Shown: positions 41,348 to 50,715 of the stretch, one piece after another
Position numbering within the stretch: the stretch's first letter is position 1
Layout: the number at the start of each line of letters is the position of its first letter
DNA from: Alloboseaceae bacterium BT-24-1
Lineage (GTDB): Bacteria; Pseudomonadota; Alphaproteobacteria; Rhizobiales; Beijerinckiaceae
NCBI GenBank assembly: GCA_025846845.1
Contig: JAOYTL010000013.1
Span: 141,869 to 205,868, forward strand
Reading direction: 5' to 3'
Length of the DNA stretch: 64,000 nucleotides
Program-made: the position numbers and the translations under genes
Notes under the pieces: model-generated
Seen by the model: only the letters and a program-made list of their open reading frames with translations
What the model was told of the DNA's origin: nothing
Database searches by the model: none

Positions 41348-43351
41348 ATGAACGCGATCGATCCGCTTCGGAACCAGAACCAGCGCGACAAGGCTTTGCC
41401 GCGTGACAAGCCCTGGATCTTCCGGACCTATGCCGGCCATTCCGACGCCACCGAATCGAACAAGCTCTATCGGGGCAATCTCGCCAAGGGCCAGACCGGC
41501 CTCTCGGTCGCCTTCGACCTGCCGACCCAGACCGGCTACGACCCAGACCACGTGCTCTCGCGCGGCGAGGTCGGCAAGGTCGGCGTTCCCATCACCCATC
41601 TCGGCGACATGCGGGCGCTCTTCGACCAGATCCCGCTGGCGCAGATGAACACCTCGATGACGATCAATGCGACGGCGGCCTGGCTGCTCTCGCTCTACAT
41701 CGCCACCGCCGACGAGCAGGGCGCCGACCGCGCCGCCTTGCAGGGCACGACCCAGAACGATCTCGTCAAGGAATACCTGTCGCGCGGAACTTACGTCTTC
41801 CCGCCGCGGCCCTCGATGCGGCTGACCACCGACATCGTCGTATTCACGGCGCGCGAATTGCCGAAATGGAACCCGACCAACGTCTGCTCCTACCATCTGC
41901 AGGAAGCCGGCGCCTCGCCGGTGCAGGAACTCTCCTTCGCGCTCGCGACCGCAATCGCCCTGCTCGATTCGATCAGGGCCCGGCCCGAGGTCGCTCCCGA
42001 GGAGTTCGGCAGCGTCGTCGGCCGCATCTCCTTCTTCGTCAATGCCGGCATGCGCTTCGTCACCGAGCTCTGCAAGATGCGGGCTTTCGTCGATCTCTGG
42101 GACGAGATCACGCTGAAGCGCTTCAATGTTCTGGAAGAGCAGCACCGCCGCTTCCGCTACGGCGTGCAGGTCAATTCGCTCGGGCTGACCGAGCCGCAGG
42201 CCGAGAACAATGTCTACCGCATCCTGATCGAGATGCTCGCGGTGACGCTGTCGAAGAAGGCTCGCGCCCGCGCCGTGCAATTGCCGGCCTGGAACGAGGC
42301 CCTCGGCCTGCCTCGCCCCTTCGACCAGCAATGGTCGCTGCGCATGCAGCAGGTGCTGGCCTATGAGACCGATCTGCTCGAGTTCGGCGACATCTTCGAC
42401 GGTTCGAAAGAGGTCGACGCCAAGGTCGAGGAATTGAAGGCGGCCGCGCTGGCGGAATTGGCGAAGATCGACGCGATGGGCGGCGCGCTCGCCGCCGTCG
42501 AGAGCGGCTACATGAAGATGGCGCTGGTCGAGAACGGAGCGCGCCGCATCGAGGCGATCGAGCGCGGCGAGCAGATCGTCGTCGGCGTCAACAAGTTCAC
42601 CACCAGCGAGCCCTCGCCGCTCTCGGCTGGCGAAGGCAATGTCGTCACGGTCCCGGACTCCGTCGAGATCGAGGCCGTCGGCCGGCTGAAGGCCTGGCGC
42701 GCCGCGCGCGATGCGAAGGCCGCCGAAGCAGCACTGGCCGAACTCGCCAGCGCCGCCAAGGAGGACCGCAACGTCATGCCGGCCTCGATCGCCTGCGCCA
42801 AGGCAGGCGTCACCACCGGTGAATGGGCCCAGACCCTGCGCGAGATCTTCGGCGAATACCGCGCCCCGACCGGCGTCGACACGACCAAGCTCGGCGACGA
42901 CGCCGGGCTCGCCACCGTCAAGGCGGCCGTCGCCCTGGCAACCGAGACGCTCGGCCGCCCCCCGCGCTTCCTCGTCGGCAAGCCCGGCCTCGACGGCCAC
43001 TCGAACGGCGCCGAGCAGATCGCGGTGCGCGCCCGCGACGCCGGCATGGCGGTGAGTTATGGCGGCATCCGCCAGACGCCCGAGGAGATCGTCACCCAGG
43101 CGCAGGAGACGGAGGCCGACATCATCGGGCTCTCGATCCTGTCCGGCTCGCATCTGCCGCTGGTGCGCGACGTCACGGCGCGGCTGCGCGTCGCCGGCAT
43201 GGACGTCCCCGTGGTGGTCGGCGGCATCATCCCGCCCGATGACGAGAACGCGCTGAAGAACATGGGCGTGGCGCGCGTCTATACCCCGAAGGACTTCGCC
43301 CTCGACGGCATCATCGCCGACGTCGCCGGGCTGGCGGCCAAGAGGCGCTGA
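41348..43351 (+). CDS. meaA: Ethylmalonyl-CoA mutase (B12-dependent)
   Basis: A 667-residue acyl-CoA mutase. The N-terminal TIM barrel has IFRTYAGHSDATESNKLYR and FDLPTQTGYDPDHVLSRGEV, with NPTNVCSYHLQEAGA in the active site. A C-terminal B12 domain has the DxHxxG motif in GKPGLDGHSNGAEQ (near residue 550). The length and sequence signatures match Ecm/MeaA rather than the longer methylmalonyl-CoA mutase. It converts (2R)-ethylmalonyl-CoA to methylsuccinyl-CoA in the ethylmalonyl-CoA pathway for acetate and C1 assimilation. Other pathway genes are not in this window. It is a monocistronic-looking gene. Confidence 0.92.
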   Translation: MNAIDPLRNQNQRDKALPRDKPWIFRTYAGHSDATESNKLYRGNLAKGQTGLSVAFDLPTQTGYDPDHVLSRGEVGKVGVPITHLGDMRALFDQIPLAQMNTSMTINATAAWLLSLYIATADEQGADRAALQGTTQNDLVKEYLSRGTYVFPPRPSMRLTTDIVVFTARELPKWNPTNVCSYHLQEAGASPVQELSFALATAIALLDSIRARPEVAPEEFGSVVGRISFFVNAGMRFVTELCKMRAFVDLWDEITLKRFNVLEEQHRRFRYGVQVNSLGLTEPQAENNVYRILIEMLAVTLSKKARARAVQLPAWNEALGLPRPFDQQWSLRMQQVLAYETDLLEFGDIFDGSKEVDAKVEELKAAALAELAKIDAMGGALAAVESGYMKMALVENGARRIEAIERGEQIVVGVNKFTTSEPSPLSAGEGNVVTVPDSVEIEAVGRLKAWRAARDAKAAEAALAELASAAKEDRNVMPASIACAKAGVTTGEWAQTLREIFGEYRAPTGVDTTKLGDDAGLATVKAAVALATETLGRPPRFLVGKPGLDGHSNGAEQIAVRARDAGMAVSYGGIRQTPEEIVTQAQETEADIIGLSILSGSHLPLVRDVTARLRVAGMDVPVVVGGIIPPDDENALKNMGVARVYTPKDFALDGIIADVAGLAAKRR

Positions 43352-43531
43352 GAGCCGGTCGCCTTCCCCAGCTTCCCGCCTGCGAAAAGCACTCAGGGTT
43401 TCCCAAGCGCGTGCGGACGACTATCGTCCCGGTACTGCTCGGCCGTGCCCGCGCCCCGCGGCGCCGATCCGTGCCTGAAGGCGATCGTCGGCAGGGCCGC
43501 GAGGGACCCGCTTGAGGAGAGGAAGAAGCGC

Positions 43532-44533
43532 ATGCCCGCATGGCTGCAGACCAATTCGACCAAGGCCAATATCCGCGCCGCCCTTTTCGGTGCCATGGGT
43601 CTTACCCTTGCAGGCCCCGCCGCAGCCCAGACCATGGGCTTCGATCCCAGCGATTTCGGCAAGGTCAGCATGCCCAGGCGGCAGAGCACCGGTGACGCTG
43701 CGACCCATATCGAAAGCAACAAGGGCGCCTTCGAGCCGATCGCGGAGCTCGATCAGCGCGATCCGCTCGCGAAGATGGCCAAGCCTGTCGGGCGCATCGA
43801 TATCCTGTTGAAGGACAACAAGACCGGCAAGCAGTCCGGCGCCCATTGCACCGGCGAGCTGCTGCCGGGCGATTATGTCCTCACCAACCATCACTGCCTG
43901 CCGCAGAGCGGCGAGATGACACCGGTGCGCGCCATCATCGTGATGGACTTTCTGACTCAGGACGGCAAAGGCGCGAAAGTCTTCGAGCTCGATCCCAAGC
44001 CGGTCGAGTTCAATGCCAATCTCGACTACGCCATCGTCAAGGCGAAGGGTAATCCGACTGCGACCTATGGTTCGGTCAAGCTCGCCGCGACGCCGACCGG
44101 CGGCGCCCCCTCGCTGATGGTCATCCACCACCCGGCCGGCCGGCCGAAGGTGATGAGCCGCTTCCGCTGCATGGCGACGCGCCAGCAGGGCGATGCGGCC
44201 GAGATGCGCCACCGCTGCGATACGCTCGGCGGTTCGTCCGGCTCGCTGCTCTACAACGCCGGCAATTCGGGCATCGCGCTGCACAAGCAGGGCGGCCTCG
44301 CTCCCAATGATCCCAACAGCTACAACACCGCCACCAGCATGACCGCGCTGCTCCAGGCCAGCCCCCTGCTGCGCAAGATGGCCGGTGCGGGCGGGCAGGC
44401 GCCGGCCACGGATGGCGGCTCGGTCGCGTCGGGCGGCGGGCAGGACGACCAGCCGAGCTCGACCGAGCGCAGCACCCTGCGCGGCTCCGACAATCTCGAC
44501 ACCGACGGGATGAACTCGCTGCTGAAGAACTGA
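43532..44533 (+). CDS. Secreted V8-like serine endopeptidase
   Basis: A 333-residue trypsin-like protease. A signal segment near the N-terminus (AALFGAMGLTLAGPAAAQ) is followed by the chymotrypsin-fold core: His in HCTGELLPGDYVLTNHHCLP, Asp in ANLDYAIVKAKG, and Ser in CDTLGGSSGSLLYN. The Cys positions near His and Ser suggest a disulfide. The C-terminus is Gln/Ser/Asp rich. The start at 43532 has GAGGAGAGGAAG upstream. Its target is unknown; a periplasmic or secreted location is expected. Confidence 0.85.
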   Translation: MPAWLQTNSTKANIRAALFGAMGLTLAGPAAAQTMGFDPSDFGKVSMPRRQSTGDAATHIESNKGAFEPIAELDQRDPLAKMAKPVGRIDILLKDNKTGKQSGAHCTGELLPGDYVLTNHHCLPQSGEMTPVRAIIVMDFLTQDGKGAKVFELDPKPVEFNANLDYAIVKAKGNPTATYGSVKLAATPTGGAPSLMVIHHPAGRPKVMSRFRCMATRQQGDAAEMRHRCDTLGGSSGSLLYNAGNSGIALHKQGGLAPNDPNSYNTATSMTALLQASPLLRKMAGAGGQAPATDGGSVASGGGQDDQPSSTERSTLRGSDNLDTDGMNSLLKN

Positions 44534-44550
44534 CGCCGGAACCGCTGTCG

Positions 44551-44756
44551 TCATTCCGGGGCGCCGCGAAGCAGCGAGCCCGGAACCTATGAACACCATC
44601 TTTTCCGTCATGGTCGGCCTTGTGCCGACCATCCACGTCTTCCTTCCTGCAATGCGGTGTTCAAGACGTGGATGCTCGCCACAAGGGCGAGCATGACGAT
44701 CTGGAACAGCGTTTTGTTCATGGATTCCGGGCTCAGGCCTGCGGCCTGCCCCGGAA
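44551..44756. repeat. Nested composite repeat (cruciform copy 2 inside a second inverted element)
   Basis: The cruciform repeat at 44607-44698 (family of copy 1) lies inside a separate inverted element. Outer arms TTCCGGGGC/GCCCCGGAA (44554-44562 and 44748-44756) and inner arms GAGCCCGGAACCTATGAACA (44576-44595) / 44715-44734 (18 of 20 matched) bracket it. The mosaic sits between the protease and DUF1989 genes and could fold into a long RNA structure. Confidence 0.72.
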
Positions 44757-44788
44757 AGACGAAAGCGCTACCTGAAGCCTTCCGACCT

Positions 44789-45658
44789 TCAGCCAGCCTC
44801 GCCGTGGCTGCGCCCATAGGGGCTGCGCCGCGGCGAGTGCCAGCCGGCTAGCGTGGCCGGATCGGCCTCGTAGATCTCGACCTTGAGCGGATGACAGACG
44901 GCGACATCGCTCGAATGGGTCTGGCCGCAATCGCCACCCGGGCAGGCCGAGATCGCCCCGAGCAGGTCGATCTCGGCGAAGAGCTCGAGGAAGTCGCCCG
45001 GCCTGACCGGGCTCGCCTTCATGAAGTACTGTTGCGTGTCCTTCGTGAAGCCGGTGCACATGAAGACGTTGAGCACATCATGGACGTGCTGTTCGACCTC
45101 GCGCGCCGGCAGCCCTCTCGCCTGTCCCAAGGCACGGGAGAGGTTGGAATGGCAGCAATGATGGTAGTCGCCGCCATCGCCGAGCAGCCGGTGGGTATAG
45201 GGATCGCAGCGCGTGCCGATCACGTCGTGCACGCCGGCGCCGTCCTGGTCGAAACCGTACCAGCCGAGCGTATCATGGGTGATCGTCGCCATCGGCCTGA
45301 GGTACGGCAGGTTGCTCCAGAGCCGGTCGCCGGTGCCGACATGGGTCGCGTGCAGGGCTCGTGTCTTGCCGCTGAAGAAGCGCTCGTCGAGATCGTCGGC
45401 GTTCCACAGATTGAGGTCGCCGACCTGCGGTCCCTCGATGCTGACGATGCGGAAGAAATGGCCTTTCGGCACAAGGAAGCTGCCGGCCTCGCGCGGCGGC
45501 ACAATGATCTCGTCGCGCTTGGTCAGCGTCTGGCGGGCCCGTTCCAGCATCGCCATGTCGGCGCCGGGAAGGCTGCCATTGGGATAGACCACGACCGGCG
45601 GCCTGGCCCGCCGCTCGGCCGCATCGGCGGGAATGGTGACCTGCGAATCCGTCGTCAT
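44789..45658 (-). CDS. DUF1989 / urea carboxylase-associated family protein
   Basis: A 289-residue protein of the DUF1989 family, found next to urea carboxylase and allophanate hydrolase in some bacteria. Motifs seen are EIIVPPREAGSFLVPKGHFFR, DLNLWNADDLDERF and CPGGDCGQTHSSD with Cys/His positions that suggest metal binding. The ATG at 45658 has GGAG upstream; a TTG at 45673 would add five residues. No urea carboxylase gene is nearby. The biochemical role is not settled. Confidence 0.82.
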   Translation of the reverse strand: MTTDSQVTIPADAAERRARPPVVVYPNGSLPGADMAMLERARQTLTKRDEIIVPPREAGSFLVPKGHFFRIVSIEGPQVGDLNLWNADDLDERFFSGKTRALHATHVGTGDRLWSNLPYLRPMATITHDTLGWYGFDQDGAGVHDVIGTRCDPYTHRLLGDGGDYHHCCHSNLSRALGQARGLPAREVEQHVHDVLNVFMCTGFTKDTQQYFMKASPVRPGDFLELFAEIDLLGAISACPGGDCGQTHSSDVAVCHPLKVEIYEADPATLAGWHSPRRSPYGRSHGEAG

Positions 45659-45732
45659 GGCCTGCTCCGCCAACTCGCTAGTTTTATGGATGTCCTATCG
45701 GCGCCGGAGGACCCGGCCCGGATCGCCTGAAG

Positions 45733-46350
45733 CTAGACCAGCCCGTTCGTCTTGAGCGTCTGGTAGGCCTTGAGGATTTCCTGCAGTCGGCCCTCGCGCG
45801 AGCGGTCTCCGCCATTGGCGTCGGGGTGGAAGCGCTTCACCAGTTCCTTGTAGCGGGCCTTGATCGCGGCGCGGTCGGCGGTCTCGTCGAGGTCGAGTGT
45901 CTCGAGCGCCTTCTTCGCCAGCACGCCGACGCGCGATTCAGCCCGCTCCTGCTCGCGACGGGCACGGCCACGGAACAGGTTGAAGGCATCCTGCACATCC
46001 GCTCCATCCTGCTCGCTGGGGCCACGCCCGCGCTGCGCCATCCGGGCCGCGCTGGCATTGACGCCGAGCTTCCAGGTCGGCCGATGGCCAATCTCTTCCT
46101 GCTTGGCGTAGGCCGCGAGTGCCTCGTCGTTCATGCCGGAGAAGTAGTTGTAGGTGGCGTTGTAGGCCTTCACATGCTCGAGGCAGAACTGGAAGAACTT
46201 GCCTTCCTTGCCGCGCCCCATCGGCGCACGGAATTCGCCCGCCTTGGTGCAACCGGCGTGGTCGCAATGGCGCGCATCGGCCTCGACCACCTCTTCCGCC
46301 TCGGAAGGGCCGATCCTGATCCGGTCGAAAAGGCGCGAGTTGAAGTTCAT
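45733..46350 (-). CDS. J-domain (DnaJ-like) protein
   Basis: A 205-residue protein with a C-terminal J domain (TADRAAIKARYKELVKRFHP then DANGGD, with the HPD tripeptide) and an N-terminal region of about 130 residues with a Cys/His cluster (ARHCDHAGCTKAGEFRAP and FCLEHVKAYN). The ATG at 46350 starts this conserved part; sequence further upstream is open but unlike the family. It stimulates an Hsp70 partner. The neighbouring divergent bolA gene is a common pairing in this order, often beside cobST, which is not present here. Confidence 0.85.
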   Translation of the reverse strand: MNFNSRLFDRIRIGPSEAEEVVEADARHCDHAGCTKAGEFRAPMGRGKEGKFFQFCLEHVKAYNATYNYFSGMNDEALAAYAKQEEIGHRPTWKLGVNASAARMAQRGRGPSEQDGADVQDAFNLFRGRARREQERAESRVGVLAKKALETLDLDETADRAAIKARYKELVKRFHPDANGGDRSREGRLQEILKAYQTLKTNGLV

Positions 46351-46777
46351 GGTCTCATGGTTATGCGGGTGGAACGCCGCGTCGACAAGCCGGCCGTAGC
46401 GCGGATCGCTCCGCGCCTGCAGCAAGCAGATCGCCTTGACGACAGCTTGGCCCTGATTGCTTAAGGAACCCGGCTCAGCCGAAACGCCGGAACCTCCCCC
46501 TAAATAGTGATTCCACGGTCCGGACTCAACGGCCGCAGACAGGATCGCTCCCGGCCACAAGCACGAGCCTGGTTCCGCGAGGCATACGGTAGATCGGCGC
46601 CTCGCCGGAAGCCGAAGCAGTTTCCACCACGCCGACGCCGGCATGAGAGCCCGGAGAATCCGGCTCCAATGAGGCGGAGCATTCGAAGCTCGACCTTGAC
46701 TGGCTAAGGCGGGTTGATGTTCTCGCCGCAAGCCGGGAGAAAGCTCTTCCAGACTTGGCCCCGAGGAGAAAGCCCGC
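46351..46777. other. Gene-free divergent region between the J-domain gene and bolA
   Basis: This 427-bp region contains no coding frame with family similarity and no recognisable RNA gene. It should carry both promoters. GAGGAGA just upstream of 46778 is the bolA ribosome-binding site. I see no convincing operator. Confidence 0.45.
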
Positions 46778-47050
46778 ATGCCGACCATGGCCGACCGGAT
46801 CGCCGTCAAGCTCACCGCTGAGCTAGCGCCGGAGCACCTCAAGGTAATCGACGAATCGCATCAGCATCACGGCCATGCCGGCTGGCGCGAGGGCGGCGAG
46901 ACGCATTTTCGGGTCGAGGTCGTCTCGCCCGCTTTTGCGGGCAAGAGCCGGCTCGAACGCCACCGCCTGGTCAACGGCGCACTTTCCGAGGAGCTCGCTG
47001 GAGGCGTGCACGCGCTGGCGATCGTGGCGCGTGCGCCGGGCGAAGCTTGA
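46778..47050 (+). CDS. bolA: BolA family protein
   Basis: A 90-residue BolA. The fold signature is ESHQHHGHAGWREGGETHFR, followed by VEVVSPAFAGKSRLERHRLV and LVNGALSEELAGGVHALAI. BolA proteins partner with monothiol glutaredoxins in Fe-S cluster handling and can act as transcription factors. GAGGAGA precedes the ATG at 46778. It faces away from the J-domain gene. Confidence 0.93.
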   Translation: MPTMADRIAVKLTAELAPEHLKVIDESHQHHGHAGWREGGETHFRVEVVSPAFAGKSRLERHRLVNGALSEELAGGVHALAIVARAPGEA

Positions 47051-47053
47051 GCC

Positions 47054-48247
47054 TCAGGCCGCCCGCCGCTCCGGCGTCGCCAGATAGATCGCGGTCGAGA
47101 CGAGCAGCAGAGCGGCAAAGCCCCAGTGCATGTTGGCGAAAGCCTGTGCCGCGTCGCGCCCCCCGGCCCGTTGCGCCGCGACGAACCAGCCGGAGCCCCA
47201 CTGGATCAGTCCCGCCCCGGCAATGAACAGGAAATTGATGAAGGTCATGCCGCGCCCGACCAGATGCTCGGGGAAGAACACCCGCGCATGCGCCATCAGG
47301 ATCGCGTAGGTAAAGCCGGTCGCCCCGACGAGCGCAAAGAGCAGGATGGCGCCAGCCAGCGACTGCGCACCGATCAGCGCCAGCAGGCAAAAGCCGATCC
47401 CGGTCACCACGGTTCCCCAGGCGACCAGCGCCTTGCTGCGGCCTGCCCGCTTCTGCAGGGCGCCATAGGCGAAGGCGCCGACGATCATGGTCGTCGCCAT
47501 GCCGAGCGTCGCATGGCCGGCGGCGATGCCGTCGAGCCCGTGCACCTGCGTCATGTAAGGCGCGATCCACAGGCCGCGCGCCGTCGCGATGATGGCGTAG
47601 CCGACGAGGGTGATCGGCGCGAGCAGCCAGAGCGGCCCGATCGCGACGATGCTCTTGAGACCCTGCAGCAGCCCCTCATGCTTGCCCGAGGCGTCGGTGA
47701 CCGGCGGCGGATCGCGCACCAGCGCCGCGGCCAGGATAGTCGCGAGCAGGAAGGCCACGGCGAAGGCGAGCATGGTCGGGCGCCAGCCATAGGCCTGCGC
47801 AGCCAGGGCCAGCGGCGCGGCACCGACGAGGTTGCCGAGCGAGCCGAGGCCGATGAAGATCGAGGTCAGCAGGCCGAAGCGCGCCGGCGCTTCAGTCCGC
47901 GCGAACAGATAGAGCGACGACATGAAGATCGGCGAGCAGCCGATCCCGACCAGCGCCATCGCCACCGTGGCACTATTGGCGTCGCCGGCCTGCGAGAACA
48001 GGAAGGCGCCGACGCTGCCGATCGCCATGGTCACCGCCACCGTCCGGCGCGGGCCGATCCGGTCGAGCGCCCAGCCGACCGGGAACTGCGCCAGCGCGAA
48101 GGCCATGAACCAGGCGGCCCCGAGCAGGCCGAATTCGGCCGGCCCGATGCGCAGGTCGCCCATCACCGGCCCGGCGATCACGCTCAGGAAGGAACGGTAG
48201 AAGATCGACAGCACATAGGCCGGCAGCAGCGCGAAAAAGATGGTCAC
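47054..48247 (-). CDS. MFS transporter
   Basis: A 397-residue permease of 12 hydrophobic segments, starting at a GTG (48247). The first half has the motif A-like GWALDRIGPRRTVAV and the second half a GALQKRAGRSKALVAW loop. It is convergent with bolA, three bases apart. It has no obvious regulator beside it. Substrate unknown. Confidence 0.87.
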   Translation of the reverse strand: MTIFFALLPAYVLSIFYRSFLSVIAGPVMGDLRIGPAEFGLLGAAWFMAFALAQFPVGWALDRIGPRRTVAVTMAIGSVGAFLFSQAGDANSATVAMALVGIGCSPIFMSSLYLFARTEAPARFGLLTSIFIGLGSLGNLVGAAPLALAAQAYGWRPTMLAFAVAFLLATILAAALVRDPPPVTDASGKHEGLLQGLKSIVAIGPLWLLAPITLVGYAIIATARGLWIAPYMTQVHGLDGIAAGHATLGMATTMIVGAFAYGALQKRAGRSKALVAWGTVVTGIGFCLLALIGAQSLAGAILLFALVGATGFTYAILMAHARVFFPEHLVGRGMTFINFLFIAGAGLIQWGSGWFVAAQRAGGRDAAQAFANMHWGFAALLLVSTAIYLATPERRAA

Positions 48248-48308
48248 GCCGCGTCTCCGGCCAGTTGCAGAACGACCGCCGCGTCAGATTCGGCGACGGC
48301 CCCTCGCC

Positions 48309-49478
48309 TCACTTCACCCGCTCGAGCACCGAGACGTAGTTCGCGACCGCCGCGCCGCCCATGTTGAAGATGCCGCCAAGGCGGGCATCCTTCACCTGCA
48401 TGCCCTCCGGCGCCTCGCCGACGAGCTGCATGGCAGAAAGTACGTGCATGGAAACGCCGGTCGCGCCGATCGGATGGCCCTTGGCCTTGAGGCCACCGGA
48501 GACGTTGACCGGCAGTTTGCCGTCCTTCTGCGTCCAGCCTTCCTTAATGGCGCGGGCGCCATCGCCTTCCTTGGTCAGGCCCATCGCCTCGTATTCGAGC
48601 AGCTCGGCAATGGTGAAACAGTCGTGCGTCTCGACGAAGGAGAGGTCCTCGATCGCGACGCCGGCCTGCGCCAGCGCGTTCTGCCAGGCGAGCGCGCCCG
48701 CCTCGAACTTCAGGATGTCGCGGCGCGACAGCGGCAGGAAGTCCTGGACATGGGACATGCCGCGGAAGCCGACAGCGCGGCGCATCGTCTTGGCGGTCTC
48801 TTCGTCGGCGAGCACGAGTGCGGCGGCGCCATCCGAGACCAGCGAGCAGTCGGTGCGCTTCAGCGGGCCGGCGACGTAGGGGTTCTTCTCGCTCTCCTCG
48901 CGGCAGAAGGCGTAGCCGAGATCCTTGCGCATCTGGGCGTAAGGGTTGTCGACGCCGTTCTTGTGGTTCTTCGCCGCGATCATGGCGAGCGCGTCCGACT
49001 GGTCGCCATGGCGCTGGAAATAGGACGAGGCGATCTTGCCGAAGACGCCGGCGAAACCGCCCTGCACGTCGCTCTCCTGCGCGAGGTAGGAAGCCTTGAG
49101 CAGGTTCTTGCCGATCTCCGGGCCGGGCGTCGTCGTCATCTGTTCGACCCCGACGACCAGCACCACCTTGGCCGCGCCGGCCTTGATGGCGCGCACGCCC
49201 TGATGCACCGCGGCCGAGCCGGTGGCGCAGGCGTTCTCGACGCGGGTCGCCGGCTTGAAGCGCAGCGCCGGGTCGGCCTGCAGCACAAGCGAGGCGGTGA
49301 AGTCCTGGGCCGAGAAACCGGCGTTGAAATGGCCAAGCACGATCTCGTCGACCTGGTCGGCGGTGATGCCGGCATCGACCAGCGCATCGGTCGCGACGCG
49401 CACGATCAGGCTCTCGACCGTCTCGGTGTCCTGCTTGCCGAAGGGGGTATGTGCCCAGCCGACGATTGCAGCGCTCAT
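48309..49478 (-). CDS. Thiolase (acetyl-CoA acetyltransferase / SCP-x-like)
   Basis: A 389-residue thiolase-fold enzyme. The nucleophile Cys is in RVENACATGSAAVHQG. Other active-site segments are FVETHDCFTIAELLEYE and GGLKAKGHPIGATGVS. The HDCFT motif and overall shape match the SCP2/SCP-x-like thiolases rather than PhaA-type biosynthetic enzymes. It probably cleaves a 3-oxoacyl-CoA. The ATG at 49478 has AGGAGAAGG upstream, and a perfect 19-bp palindrome lies 20 bases before it. Confidence 0.88.
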   Translation of the reverse strand: MSAAIVGWAHTPFGKQDTETVESLIVRVATDALVDAGITADQVDEIVLGHFNAGFSAQDFTASLVLQADPALRFKPATRVENACATGSAAVHQGVRAIKAGAAKVVLVVGVEQMTTTPGPEIGKNLLKASYLAQESDVQGGFAGVFGKIASSYFQRHGDQSDALAMIAAKNHKNGVDNPYAQMRKDLGYAFCREESEKNPYVAGPLKRTDCSLVSDGAAALVLADEETAKTMRRAVGFRGMSHVQDFLPLSRRDILKFEAGALAWQNALAQAGVAIEDLSFVETHDCFTIAELLEYEAMGLTKEGDGARAIKEGWTQKDGKLPVNVSGGLKAKGHPIGATGVSMHVLSAMQLVGEAPEGMQVKDARLGGIFNMGGAAVANYVSVLERVK

Positions 49479-49498
49479 GACCTTCTCCTGATTAATGT

Positions 49499-49517
49499 GC
49501 AGATACACTGTATCTGC
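49499..49517. promoter_or_regulatory. Perfect 19-bp palindrome in the thiolase promoter
   Basis: GCAGATACACTGTATCTGC is a perfect dyad centred on one base, between the thiolase start (49478) and the convergent-facing DMT gene end. The size and symmetry fit a TetR- or GntR-type fatty-acid regulator. No regulator gene is adjacent. Confidence 0.6.
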
Positions 49518-49621
49518 CCCTGCGCGCGTGCGGCTGCAAGCCGGCAAGCGCGCATTCCTCCCGTGCGTGGAAAGGCCAACGATCGCGCCAGGGTGTCAAG
49601 CGCGCCGCATGCGGCCCTGCC

Positions 49622-50527
49622 CTACCCCACGGACAGGGCGAGCAGCAGGCCAACCCCGGCGACGATCATCGCCATACCGGCAAGCTCACGCCAGCTCGTG
49701 CCTTCCGAAAAGATCCGGCGCGAGGCGATCTGCGCTAGCGGCACCTCGACCAGCCCGAGCGTGCGCACATTGGCCGCCGTCGTCAGCGAGAAGCCGATGA
49801 ACCAGAACTGCGAGGCGGCGGCGCCGAGGAAGCCGGCGGCGAGCGAGGGCCGCCAGTTCTCGATCGAGCGTCGCAGCGCCCTGCGGTCGGCGACCGCCAT
49901 GTAGGCTGCGAGGATCAGCGAAGAGAACACCAGCCCCCAGACCAGGGTGGTGCTGGCGCGCAAGACGAAATTGCCATCGCCGAGCGCCAGGATGCCGCCG
50001 CGAAAGCCGATCGCCGACAGGGCAAAGGAGGCCCCCGCGGCGATCCCGAGTACTGCGGGCCGCAGGCCGGCCGCGCTGAGTTTCTCGCCGCGCTTCCACG
50101 ACATTACCACTACGCCGGCGGTCGCGACGACGATCGCGGCGAACTTCGGCAGGCTGAGCGCATCGCCGAGCAGGAACGCGCCGAACAGCGCGACCTGCAC
50201 CGGCTCGGTCTTGGTATAGGCGGTGGTGACGGCAAAGGAACGTTCGCGCATCGCTGCCAGCATCAGCCCGGTCGCCAGGATCTGCGTCACCGAGCCCCAG
50301 AGCGTGAAGCCGAGATAGCGCAGGTCCGGCGCCGGCGGCAGCCGGCCGCTCGCCAGGCAGACCAGCGTCAGGAAGACGAGCGCAAAGGGCAGACCGAACA
50401 AGAAGCGCACCTGCGTCGCCCCGACCACGCCGATCGCCTCCGTCAGCGAGCGCTGCGTCAGGTTGCGCGCCGTCTGCAGCAGCGAGGCGACGAGCGTCGC
50501 CGGTATCCACAGAAGGCTGAGACTCAC
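49622..50527 (-). CDS. EamA/DMT-family transporter
   Basis: A 301-residue membrane protein with ten hydrophobic segments and an internal duplication (two EamA halves). AYTKTEPVQVALFGAFLLGD is the conserved end of the first half and LVEVPLAQIASRRIFSEGTS the corresponding part of the second. The GTG at 50527 starts the first membrane helix. It probably exports or imports a small metabolite. Confidence 0.83.
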   Translation of the reverse strand: MSLSLLWIPATLVASLLQTARNLTQRSLTEAIGVVGATQVRFLFGLPFALVFLTLVCLASGRLPPAPDLRYLGFTLWGSVTQILATGLMLAAMRERSFAVTTAYTKTEPVQVALFGAFLLGDALSLPKFAAIVVATAGVVVMSWKRGEKLSAAGLRPAVLGIAAGASFALSAIGFRGGILALGDGNFVLRASTTLVWGLVFSSLILAAYMAVADRRALRRSIENWRPSLAAGFLGAAASQFWFIGFSLTTAANVRTLGLVEVPLAQIASRRIFSEGTSWRELAGMAMIVAGVGLLLALSVG

Positions 50528-50715
50528 GCGCTGGCATCCCGAAGAAAAAGCACCGCGGATGCTTTGGACCGCCACGCCCCGCTAGGCAAATCACCCGATG
50601 AGGGGTAGGTATGCGTCATCAGCGAGGCAGAATTGTCGCCCGCCGTCTCGAAAATGCCTCAAGCGTCGCGTTGAAGCCCTCGACTCCCGCCAAGACAGGT
50701 TCAAGACCTCTGCCG

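Noticed and set aside
41321..43153. Long minus-strand open frame (610 codons) opposite meaA
   Set aside because: Antisense shadow of the mutase gene, without domain motifs or a ribosome-binding site.
46507..46707. Short open frames in the gap before bolA
   Set aside because: Arg-rich, without a ribosome-binding site or family similarity; typical non-coding GC-rich frames.
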